DNA of 64,000 nucleotides from Ricinus communis (taxonomy: Eukaryota > Streptophyta > Magnoliopsida > Malpighiales > Euphorbiaceae). The notes under the pieces are model-generated. The model saw only the letters and a list, made by a program, of their open reading frames with translations, was not told the origin of the DNA and did no database searches. Below are positions 1-11,294 of the stretch, one piece after another (position 1 is the first letter of the stretch; each line of letters begins with the position of its first letter). Position numbers and translations under genes: made by a program. Location: positions 3,150,001-3,214,000 of the forward strand of contig NC_063259.1 in NCBI RefSeq assembly GCF_019578655.1, given 5' to 3'.

Positions 1-1577
1 TAGAAAACAACCCCGTAAGAGGGGTATATTTTTTATTATGTGAAAACAACCTTGTAAAAAAAGGAGTATATTTTTTAATATGAAAGAACAACCACGTAAG
101 AGGGGTATATTTTTATTATGTGAAAACAACCTTGTAAAAAAAGGAGTATATTTTTTAATATGAAAGAACAACCACGTAAGAAGGGTATATTTATAAATAT
201 TAGAAGACAACCTCGGAAGAGGGATATAGTTGCGAGTATGAGAGAACAACCTTGTAAAAGGGGTATATTTATGAATATGAGAAAATAACCCTGTATCAGG
301 AGTGTATTTCTAAGTATGAGAAAATAACCTCAGAAAAAGAGTACATTTATCAATGTGAGGAAACAAATTGGTACAAGGGGTACATTTGTGAAAAGGGATA
401 TATTTATCAATCTACAACCCCATAAGTTGGGTATATTTTTTAGTATGTCAAAATAATTCTATAAAAAGTTTATATTTTTTAACATGAAGAAATAACTCCA
501 TAAGAGGGGCATATTTATAAATATTAGAAAACAATCTCTTAACAGGTGTATGTTTGTAAGTATCAGAAAACAAACCCGTAAAAGGATATATTTTTCTAAT
601 ATGAGAAAAGAACCTTGTAAGAGGGGTATATTTATAAACATTAGAAAACAACCACGTAGGAGGGTTATATTTGTGAGTATGAGAAAACAAGCTCGTAAGA
701 AAGGGTATCTTTGTGAATATAAGAAAACAACCGCATATAAGGGAAATATTTTTTAGTATGAGAAAAAAATTCCGCAAAAGGGACCAATATTTTTTAATAT
801 AAGAAAATAACCCCGCAAGAGGTGTATATTTATGAGTATGAGAAAACAACGCCGTAAAAAGGGTATATCTTTTAATATTAGAAAACAACCACGTAAGAAG
901 AGTATATTTGTAAATATTAGAAAATAATCCCGTAAGAGCGATATATTTGTAAGTCTAAGAAAATAACCCCTTATGAAGGGTATATTTGTGAGTATGAGAA
1001 AGCAACCCCAAAATTTAACTAAATTTGTATATATTAAAAAATAATCCCGCAAGAGGGGTATATTTGTGAGTATGAGAAAGCAAACCTATAAGAGGGGTAT
1101 ATTTATGAGTATGAGAAAGCAATATAGTAAAAGGGGTATATTTATGAATATAAGAAAATAAGTCCATAAGAGGGATATGTTTCTTAGTATGAGAAAATAA
1201 TTCCGTAAAGGGGTATATTTTTTAATATGAGAAAATAATCTCGTAAGAAGGTTATATTTGTAAATATTAGAGAACAACCTAGTAACAGTGATATATTTTT
1301 TAATATGAGAAAGAAACCTTTGTTAGAACGGTATACTTGTGAGTTTGTGGAAACAACCCCCTAAAAAGGGCATTTTTATGACTATGTGAAAACAATCCCG
1401 GATGAGGCGTATATTTGTGAGTATGACAAATGCAACCTCGTAAGAGGTGTAAATTTATAAATATTATAAAACAACCCTGTAAGAGGGGTATAATTGTGAG
1501 TATGAGAAAACAACCACGTAAAAAGAGTATATTTATGAATATAAGAAAACAACCCTGTTGTTGTGCACTTTATCTAA
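1..1577 (+). repeat. 39-bp tandem array, + orientation, block 1a
   Basis: This is a head-to-tail array of diverged monomers of about 39 bp. The period can be measured at 4691 and 4730, where consecutive TATATTT words are exactly 39 bp apart. Landmark pieces are GTATATTTGTGAGTATGAG and AAAACAACCCCGTAAGAGG. The + strand is purine-rich (long GAGAAAA runs), which makes orientation easy to follow. An 80-bp two-monomer duplication lies at about 31-190, where the word TGAAAACAACCTTGTAAAAA occurs at 41 and again at 121. No gene is supported here; the open frames are a consequence of a unit length divisible by three. The left end continues outside the window. Confidence 0.95.
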
Positions 1578-1727
1578 TATTATTTTCTAATATTTATAAA
1601 TATACCCCTCTTATGGGGTTGTTTTCTTATATTAAAAAATATACCCCTTTTACGAAATTGTATTCTCACACTCAAACATATACGCCTCTTAATGGGTAGT
1701 TCTGTCATATTTATATATATATTCCTT
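1578..1727 (-). repeat. small inverted array segment (about 4 monomers)
   Basis: Between about 1578 and 1727 the monomers read in the opposite direction (AATATACCCCTCTTATGGGG and TTGTTTTCTTATATT instead of GAGAAAACAACC). The left junction carries a short non-monomer filler (GTTGTTGTGCACTTTATC, about 1557-1574). The right junction lies in an AT-rich word near 1711-1730, after which GTGAGTGTGAGAAAACAATC restores + orientation. This is a micro-inversion or an inverted re-insertion of about 150 bp. Confidence 0.85.
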
Positions 1728-4700
1728 TTGTGAGTGTGAGAAAACAATCTTATAAAAGGGATATATTTATAAGTATGAGACAACAAACTCATAAAAATGG
1801 TATCTTTATGAATATGAGAAAATAACCCCCTATGAGGTATACATTTGTAAGTATGAGAAAGCAACCCAGTAAGGGGAGTATATTTGTAAAAAACAACCCC
1901 GTAAGGGGGGTATATTTGTGAGTATAAGAAAACTACCCCCTAAGAGGGGTATATTTATGGATATGAGAGAACAACCTGTTAAAAAGAGGTATATTTTTTA
2001 ATATGAGAAAACAATCCCATAAGTAGGGTATATCTATAAATATTAGAAAACAACCTCGTAACATGGGTATATTCATGAGTATGAAAAACAACCTTATAAA
2101 GGGGATATATTTATGAGTATGAGAAAACAAACCCGTATGAGGGGATATATTTGTGAGTATAAGAAAGGGACCTCGTAAGAGGAGTATATTTGTAAATATT
2201 AGAAAAAGAACCATCGGAGGGGTATATTTGTGAGTATGAGAAAATAACCCCATAATAGAGTGTATTTATATATATGAGAAAACAAACTCTTACGAGGAGC
2301 ATATTTGTGAGTATGAGAAAGCAACCCAGTGAAAGGGATATATTTATGAATATGACAAAACAACCCCGTAAGAGGGGTATATTTTTCTAGTATAAGAACA
2401 AAATTTCGTAAAAGGGATATAATTTTTAACATGAGAAAACAACCCCGTAAGAGGGGTATATTTGTGATTATGAGAAAACAACCCCATAAAAAAGGTATAT
2501 CTTTTAATATGAGAAAACAACCCATAAGAGAGGCATATTTATAAATATTAGAAAACAACCTCGTAACAAGGGTATATTTGTGAGTATGAGAAAATATACC
2601 CTGTAAAAGGGGTATATTTATTAATATGAGAAAACAACCTCGTAAGAGGGGTATATTTATAAATTTTAGAAAACAACCCTCTAAGAGGGTTATATTTATG
2701 AATATAAAAAAACAACCCTGTAAAAAGGGTATCTATAAATATGGAAGAAAACCCCATATGAGGGGTATATTTGTGAGTATGAGATAACAAACCCGTAAAA
2801 ATGGTATCTTTATGACTATGAGAAAACGACCCCCTATATGAGGGATACATTTGTGAGTATGAGAAAGCAACCTCGTAAAAAAGGTATATTTATTAGTTTG
2901 AGAAAACAACCCCCTAAGAGGGGTATATTTGTAAATATTAGAAAACAACCCCTTAATAGGGGTATGTTTGTGATTATGAGAAAACAACCTTATAGAAGGG
3001 TATATTTATGAGAATGAGAAAACAACCCAGTAAAAAGGATATCTTATGAATATGATAAAACAACCCCGTATGAGGGGTATATTTGTGAGTATGAGAAAGC
3101 TACCTGTGAGAGTGGTATATTTGTAAATATTAGAAAAAAATCTCATAAGAGGGGTATATTTGTGAGTATGAGAAAACAACCTCGTAAATAGAGTGTATTT
3201 AGAATATGAAAAAATAAACCAGTACGAGAGGCATATTTCTGAGTATTAGAAAGCAACCTAGTGAAAGGGGTATATTTATGAATATGATAAAACAATCTTG
3301 AAAGAGGGGTATATTTTTTAGTGTGAGAAAACAATTCTGTAAAATGAGTATATTTTTTAATTATGAGAAAACAACCTCGTAAGAGGGGTATATTTGTAAA
3401 TATTAGAAAACAACCCATTAATAAGGGGTAGATTTGTGAGTATGAGAAAAAAACCCATAAAAGGGGTATTTCTCTTAATATGAGAAAACAACCTCATAAG
3501 AGGGGTTATTTGTAAATATTAGAAAATAAACCCGTAAGAGGTGTATATTTGCGAATATAAGAAAACAACCCTATAAAATAGGTATCTTTATGGATATGAG
3601 AAACAACCCCGTATAAAGGGTATATTTATGAGTATGAGAAAGCAACCACGTAAGAGGGGTATATTTATAAGTATTAGAAAATAAATCCAGCAAAAGAGTT
3701 GTATATTTGTGAGTATGAGAAAACAACCCTGCAAAAAGAGTGTATTTATGAATATGAGAAAACAAAGCTATACGAGAGGCATATTTGTGAGTATTAAAAA
3801 GCAACCGAGTGAAAGGGGTATATTTATGAATATGATAAAACAACCCCTAAAGAAGGGTATATTTTTTAGTATGAGAAAACAATTTCATAAAAGGGGTATT
3901 TTTTTAATATGAGAAAACAACCCCGTAAAAGGGGTATATTTTTTAATATATGAAAACAGCCTTGTAAGAGGGGTATACTTGTAAATATTACAAAAGAACC
4001 CTGTAAGAGGCGGTATCTTTGTATGTATGAGAAAACAACCCCATAAAAAGGGCATATTAATGAATATGTGAAAACAGCCCCGTATGAGGGGTATATTTGT
4101 GAGTATGAAAAAAGAATCTCATAGAAAGTGCGTATTTATAAATATGAGAAAGCAACCCCGTATAAGGGATATATTTGTGAGTATGAGAAAGTAACCCTGT
4201 AAGAGGGGTATATTTGTAAATATTATAAAGCAAACCCGTAAGAGTGGTGTATTTGTGAGTATGAGATTTATGAATATGAGGATACAAACAGGTATGAGCT
4301 GTATATTTGTGAGTATCATAAAGCAACCTAGTAAAAGGGGTATAGTTATGAATATGAAAAAATAATTCAATAAAAGGGTATAATTTTTAATATTAGAAAA
4401 TAACCCCGTAAGAGAGATATATTTATAAATATTAGAAAACAACTCCGTAAGAGGGGTATATTTATGAATATGAGAAAATAACCCTGTAAAAGGGGCATAT
4501 TTTTTAATATGAGAAAACAACCTCGTAGGAGGGGTATATTTGCGAGTATAAGAAAACAACCTCAAAAAGAAGGTATATTTATGAGTTTGAGAAAACAATC
4601 CCGTAAGAGGGGTATATTTGTGAGTATGAGAAAGCAACCTCGTATGACGGGTATATTTGTGAGTACGAGAAAGCAACCCCGTATGAGGGGTATATTTGTG

Positions 4701-7700
4701 AGTATGAGAAAACAACCCCGTAAGAGGGGTATATTTATGAGTATGAGAAAATAACCCATATGCGGGGAATATTTTTGAGTATGAGAAAACAATTATGTAA
4801 AAGGGATTTTTTTTTAATATGAAAAAACAACCCCGTAAGAGGGACATATTGGTAAATATTAAAAAAATCCCATAAGAGGGGGAACATCTATGAGTATGAG
4901 AAAACAACCCCGTAAAAAGGGTATATTTTTTAATATGAGAAAACAACCCCGTAGGACGGGTATATTTGTAAATATTAGAAAACAACCTAGTAATAGGACA
5001 ACTTTTATGAGTATGAGAAAACAATATCGTAAAAGGGGTATGTTTTTAATATGAGAAAATAACCTCATAAGAGGGGTATATTTACAAATATTAGAAAACA
5101 ACCCCGTAACATGGGTATATTTGTTAGCATGAGAAAACAAATCAGTAAAAGGGGTATATTTTTTAATATAAAAGAGCAACTGCGTAAGAGGGGTGTATTC
5201 ATAAATATTAGAATACAACCTCGTAAGGGGGATATATTTGAAAGTATGAGAAAACAACCTTGGAAATAAGGTATAGTTATGAGTATGAGAAAACAGTCTC
5301 ATAAGAGGGGTATATTTGTGAGTATAAGAAAACAACATCATAAAAAGGTATACTTATGAGTATGAGAAAATAACCCTGTAAGAGGGGTATATTTGTGAGT
5401 ATAAGTAAACAACCCCATATGTGTGGTACACTTATAAATATTAGAAAACATCCTCGTAAGAGGGGTATATTTATAAGTATAAGCAAACAATCCTGTAAAA
5501 AGAGTATATTTATGAATATGACAAAACAACCTTGTGAGAGGGGTATATTTTTTAGTATGAGAAAACAATTTCGGAAAAAAGGTATATTTTTCAATATGAG
5601 AAAACAACCCCGTAAGAGGGGTATAATTGTAAATATTAGAAAACAACGCCATAAGAGGGGTATATTTGTGAGTATGATAAAACAACACTGTAAAAGGGAT
5701 ATATTTTTTAATATGAGAAAACAACCTCATAAGAGGAGTATATCTGTAGATATTATAAAACAACCCCATTAGAAGGTTATATTTTTTAATAAGGAAAAGC
5801 AACACCGTAAAAAGGGTTTCTTTATGAATATGAGAAAACAACCCCCTATGAGGGCTATATTTGTGAGTATGAGAAAACAACCCTTTAAGCGGTAATATTT
5901 ATAAATATTAGAAAATAACCCAGTAAAAGGGGTATATTGTTGGTATGAGAAAAGAACCTCGTAAAAAAGGTCTATTTATGAGTATGAGAAAACAACCTCG
6001 TAAGTTGGGTATATTTGTGAGTATGAGAGAACAACCCTGTAAAAAAGGCATATTTATGAGTGTGAGGAAACAACCCCGTAAGAATGGTATATTTATGAGT
6101 ATGAGGAGACAACCCCGTAAGTGGGGCCTATTTGTGAGTATGAGAAAATAACCTCGTAAAAAAGGTATATTTATGAGTATGAGAAAATAACCCCATAAGG
6201 GAGGTATATTTATGAGTATGAGAAAACAACCCTGTAAAAGGGTGTATTCATGAATATGAGAAAACAAACTCATACAGGGATATATTTATAAGTATAGCAA
6301 CCTAGTAAAAGGGTTTATTTAAGAATATGAAAAAAGTAACCCCGTAAGAGGATATATTTTTTAGTATGAGAAAATAATTTCATAAAAAGGGATATATTTT
6401 TAATGTGAGATAACAATCTCGTAATAGGGGTATATTTGTAAATACTAGAAAAAAATCCCGTAACAAGGGTACATTTGTGAGTATGAAAAAATAACCTGTT
6501 AAAGGAGGTATACTTTTTAATATAAGACAACAACCTTGTAAGAGGGGTAGATTTGTAAATATTAGAAAATAACCCCATAAGAAGGTTATATTTGTGATTA
6601 TGAGAAAACAACCTCGTCAAAAAGGTATGTTTATGAGTGTGAGAAAACAATGTGCTGTACAGATTGGAATACCTTTTTAGTCATACAGTAGCATGCCCTC
6701 CAGAACGTGTATATTTCTGAGTGTGAGAAACCAACCATGTAAAAATGGGTATATTTTTTAATATGAGAAAATAACCTCATAAGAGAGATATATTTGTAAA
6801 TATTAGAAAACAACCCCGTAATAGGGGTATATTTGTGACTATAAGAAAACAACCTTGTAAAAGGGCTAAATTTTTTAATATGAGAAAACAACCTCGTAAA
6901 AGGAATATGTTTATAAATATTAGAAAACAACCTCGTAAGAGGGGTTATATTTGTGAGTATGAGAAAACAACCTCGTAATTAAGGTATGAGTATGAGAAAA
7001 CTATCCCGTAAGCACAGTATATTGATGAGTATGAGAAAACTATTCCGTAAGAGTGGTATACTGATGAGTATGAGAAAACAACCCCGTAAAAGGGTATCTT
7101 TATAAATATGAGAAAACAACCTCGTATGAGGGGTATATTTGTGAATATGAGAAAGCATCCCCGTGAGAGGGGTATATTTATAAATATTAGAGAACAACCC
7201 CATAAGTGGGGTGTATTTGTGAGTATGGAAAAATAACCCCATAAAAAGAGTACATTTATGAATATGAGGAAAGAAACCAGTACGAAGGGTGTATTTTGTG
7301 AGTATGAGAAAGCAACCTAGTAAACTGTAAGAGGGGTATATTTGTAAGTAAGAGAAAACAACCTCATAAAATAAGTATATTTATGAGTATGAGAAAACAA
7401 CCCTGCAAAAAAAGGGTATATATTTTACTATGACAAAATAACCCTGTAAAAGGGATATATTTGTGAGTATGAGAAAATAACCTTATAAAAGGAATATATT
7501 TATAAGTATGAGGAAACAACCCTGTAAAAAGGGTATCTTTATGAATATGAGAAAACAACCCGTATGAGGGGTGTGTTTGTAAATATGAGAAAGCAACCCC
7601 ATAAGAGTGGTATAATTATAAATATTAGAACACAGCCCGTAAAAAGAGTATATTTATGAATATGAGAAAACAAACCCGTACGAGGGGTATATTTGTGAGT

Positions 7701-8423
7701 ATGACAAAGTAACCTAAGGAAACCCCGTAAGAGGGGTATATTTTTTAGTATGAGAAAATAATTTTGTAAAAGAAGTATATTTATTAATATGAATAAATAA
7801 CCTCGTAAGAGTGTGATATCTCTAAATATTAGAAAACAACCCCATAATAGGATTATATTTGTAAGTATGTAAAAATAAGCCCATAAAAGGTGTATATTTT
7901 TTGATATAAGAAAACAACCTCGTAAGAGGGTATATTTCTAAATTTTAGAAAACAACCTCGTAAGAAGGGGTATATTTGTGAATATGAGAAAACAACCTCG
8001 TGAAAGGGGTATATTTTTTAATATGAGAAAATAACCTCATAAAAATGTATATTTATGAGTATGAGAAAATAACCCAGTAATAGGGTTATATTTGTATGTA
8101 TGAGAAAACAATCCTGTAAAATTTTTTTTGTTTAATGTGAGAAAACAATCCTGTAAAATTTTTTTTGTTTAATGTGAGAAAACAAACCTGTAGAAAGGGG
8201 TATATTTATAAATATTAAAAAACAGCCCCATAACATGGGTATATTTGTGAGTATGAGAAAACAACCTTATAACAGGGGTATATTTATGAGTATGAGAAAA
8301 CAATTCTATAAACAAGGTATCTTTATGAATATGAGAAAACAACCCCGTATAAGGGGTATATTTGTAAGTGTGAGAAAGCAACCTCGTAAGAGGGGTATAT
8401 TTGTAAGTATTAGAAAACAACCC
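1728..8423 (+). repeat. 39-bp tandem array, + orientation, block 1b
   Basis: Continuous + monomers with frequent one- to three-base differences and small indels. Subtypes are recognisable, for example the AAAGCAACCTAGT type, the TTTTTTAGTATGAG type with AATTCCGTAAAAGG, and the TTTGTAAATATTAGAAAAC type. The AAAGCAACC subtype appears at 3251, 3799 and 4321, intervals of 548 and 522 bp, which points to a higher-order unit near 14 monomers. A 37-bp exact doublet with ATTTTTTTTGTTTAATGTGAG lies at about 8100-8180. The block is interrupted by a 58-bp non-monomer insert at 6651-6708 and ends where the retrotransposon LTR starts at 8424. Confidence 0.95.
6651..6708. other. short non-monomer insertion in the array
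   Basis: About 58 bp, from TGTGCTGTACAGATTGG to AGCATGCCCTCCAGAAC, do not match the 39-bp unit, whereas both flanks do. The edges carry weak TGCTGTAC / TACAGTAGCA complementarity. It is too short to classify. It could be a footprint of an excised element or filler from a repair event. Confidence 0.6.
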
Positions 8424-8720
8424 TGTAATATATGTAATTTTTGAATTTTAATTTTCATTTAGTTTTTAGGTATTTTGGTAAATGAATAATTTTTAGTGTT
8501 AAATTAAGCTTTTAATGAAATATTTTAATGATCGAATAATACAAGTACCATTTAAATTAATATTATCTAATAATATTTTATATCGATTTTTGGTAAATTT
8601 TATATTCAGTTTTGTGGTTTAAATGAGTAAATCAATGTTATTTATATTAGCTTATTTAAAATACTCATTTTATATTTAACGTTTATTTAATTTACCTAAA
8701 ATATTAAGAATTTATATATC

Positions 8721-9371
8721 TTATATAGATATCATCGCTATTATGAGTTTAACTAGTGTTAAATTATTAGAATAAGAATTAAGTGGGTAAATAAGTATAT
8801 GTAAAAATAATTTGGGTGTTACTATAGCAATATACTTAAAGGGGGGGGGGGGGTTAATTTGCATTTTTCCATCTTTCCCTTTTAAAAAAATTACATTAAA
8901 ACCCCCTATCCCCTTTTCCTTCTTCCTCCTATAACACCATCCCTTCCTCCTCCTCCCTATCCACATTTCCACTGCCTGCACCTCCAATAAGCCATTGCAG
9001 ATTTCTTCCTTCCCCCTCTTGTAATTGGCACCGCCCTCTTCTTCTTCCTTTCTCGCTGTTGACGTCAAGCTAGGGGAGAGAGTTGCTCCTCCCTCCTGCC
9101 CCTTCCTTACAAATTCGACGATGGATTCGTACTCCCCACCATCGAAAACCTCCAGGTCAAGCTTCCCATCGTTTTTCCTTGCTAGAAGTAGGAATAGTCT
9201 CACCGCAGCAGTGCCTTTCCAGTAGGAATCCGGCATCCTCCAACGAGAATTGGTTGTGATCTTAGTGTTTTCAACTCCCAACTGCTCAAGCATTGCATAA
9301 GCATCTCCAGATTCGAAATCTGATATCGTTGGCGGTACTGGCTTCCGGACCCTAGTGTTCTCCAAACGCAT
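8721..9371 (-). other. 216-codon antisense open frame inside the 5' LTR
   Basis: An open frame runs from an ATG at 9371 down to 8721 on the - strand. Its first ~100 residues are of mixed composition (for example ISDFESGDAYAMLEQLGVEN and LDLEVFDGGEYES) rather than low-complexity. The second half comes from the CT-rich LTR tract and reads as Arg/Lys/Glu-rich sequence. I do not recognise a family. The N-terminal half lies in the part of the LTR that the 3' LTR has lost, so the two copies cannot be compared there. It may be a captured host exon or chance. No promoter was identified. Confidence 0.25.
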
Positions 9372-10084
9372 AGAGTTTAGAATTTTCGCCTCGGTATAAT
9401 TTATTTTGGGTTCGATAAATTATTTATAAATTCTTAGAAGATATTTGGTCCAATAATTGTTTATTATAATAATTAATTAAATTAATTTAATTAATTAGTA
9501 GCTTGAGTATAGAAATACTGTGGATTAATTATAGTGGTAATCATTGTTTGGTTTTGTAAATTGAGGCTGTGGGTAATTAAATTATTTGCGTGTTGAATTG
9601 TGGAATAATATTTATTGCCGGACTGATAATTATTATATTGTGAACTATGTAGTGTTGCAGAGTCTAGAAAAATAATGCGGTTCTGGTGGCCCGACTTCTG
9701 TTAAATAATTATAGACTATTTGAAGTGTTTTTAGCAGGTTCTGGACCCGTTTTACAAGGGGAGAACTTCCATATTTTAAGAGAGATTCTACCGAATTTTC
9801 GAGTCGGAGTCAGTTGGAATTTCTTTAGGTAGTCCAATCTAGGAGTTTAGGCCTAGGAAAAATTATGAATATTTTATTAATTCAATTATTTTGGTGAATA
9901 GATAATTCGTCAGTCTAGCCAGCTCCACCCAAGGCGTAGGAGCAAACAGTGGAACTCGGTAGAACTGTGAGTTAAAGTCATATATTCTACTGCATATGCC
10001 AAACCTGGATCTAAATGCAACTATTTAGTTAGTAAATAGTATGATTAATAGTATACATAATAGTGAATTTATTTTCTTCACCAT

Positions 10085-10095
10085 CTATATTATTA

Positions 10096-10126
<31 letters not shown>

Positions 10127-10190
10127 GATTATTATTTTCACTATTATCATTATCATTATTATTGTTATTATTCAACTATTATTATTATTA
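10085..10190. repeat. (ATT)n microsatellite in the LTR
   Basis: An imperfect run of ATT/ATG triplets, including about ten consecutive TTA units near 10095-10130, lies within the 5' LTR. The corresponding part of the 3' LTR is deleted. Confidence 0.85.
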
Positions 10191-11170
10191 GTATGAATAT
10201 CGCATTATTTAATTATGTCGTTGCATCTTTTGCAAATTAATTTTAGTAGCATGTTACATATTATTATTGAGGCTAACGTACATTGTGGCTCGCGATGAAA
10301 CAACAATAAAACATCCCACTTGATGGGTTGCATCAGGATCGTGTGCACACTGGTGGAAATCTGAGTCAGGTAATAGAGGAATATTCGATGATGTGCCTTG
10401 GTCGAGCACTACTCTCTGGGCTTATAGAATTTTGATTTGCCGGAGGAAGGTCCCTGATCAAGCGTTTCTCTCTAGGCACTGGCTGTATTGGTAATTAAGT
10501 GACCAAATTGGACTTAAGGAGCCTGGTCGAGCATTGCTCTTTGGTTGCCAATCTTATTGGAATAAGAGAGTCGAAGAGCTACTAGAACTGGAGGGTTTTA
10601 GGGTTCTGTTGAAGTACTTGTCCCGTATTTGCTAAAAATTACAATTTTTAAAAATCATGATACGACATGCATTTATCATTTTGTGTTATTCTATAGTATT
10701 AAATAATAATTTTGTAATTATGGCTGCTTTATTTTCGGATATATGATTTTAACTCACTCTCGAGACTGACAGTCTCAATTTTTAATTTTTCAAGTGTAGC
10801 TAGGTTCTCCGCCAACTTTTTGTTGACAGCCCAACTTCCTTCCCCTTTCGGGCCTATTGTAATTAATTACTTTCTTTTGCATTTTGAATTATTTGAAACT
10901 CTAGACTCCATGCGGTAGAAGACCTAAAACCCTACATTTTATCTTGGTCTGTTAAAAGCTATGGAAAAATTACTAAGTACTCAAGCTGATGGATTTATTT
11001 AATTGTGTTGTGATTATATGAATGAATTGTTGGTTTATTTAGGTAGTATATATTCATGTATGAGTTTATCTAAATTATTGGTTAGTTAGGCTTGCTACAG
11101 TTTTTGGTGGCCTTAAGCTTACCCATTCCCTAGTGCTGGTCATAGGCCCACAGATCAGGTCGTGACAAAG

Positions 11171-11183
11171 TTGGTATTAGAGC
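11171..11183 (+). other. primer binding site (initiator tRNA-Met type)
   Basis: TTGGTATTAGAGC lies four bases downstream of the LTR end. The canonical plant tRNA-Met primer site is TGGTATCAGAGC, so this copy has one mismatch (C to T). It fixes the 5' LTR end and the element's orientation. Confidence 0.85.
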
Positions 11184-11294
11184 CTAGGTTTAGATTTCCT
11201 TCGACCTAGGTTAGCTTCCTTAGCTACTACGAAGTTAGGGTCGAGAGTGTGTTGTCGCTTTGATATCTTGTTTGTTTATTTTTTAATTTTTGCT

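Larger units (their letters stand above)
8424..11167 (+). repeat. 5' LTR of Tekay-like element
   Basis: It starts TGTAATATATGTAA, which aligns with TGTGATACCCGTAA at the 3' LTR start (16108). It ends GGTCGTGACA at 11167, four bases before the primer site. It is about 2.74 kb long. Shared blocks with the 3' LTR are 8424-9100 with 16108-16788, and 10786-11167 with 16965-17323. By eye the two copies differ at many sites, which implies an old insertion. Inside are a run of about 14 G at about 8841, a CT-rich stretch at 8870-9060, an ATT microsatellite at 10085-10190, and an antisense open frame at 8721-9371. Confidence 0.88.

Noticed and set aside
1..8423. CRISPR-like array
   Set aside because: Repeats are directly adjacent, diverged and without unique spacers, and the surrounding elements are plant retrotransposons.
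8838..8856. Run of about 14 G as a G-quadruplex or regulatory site
   Set aside because: A single homopolymer run, absent from the 3' LTR copy, is better explained by slippage or sequence error.
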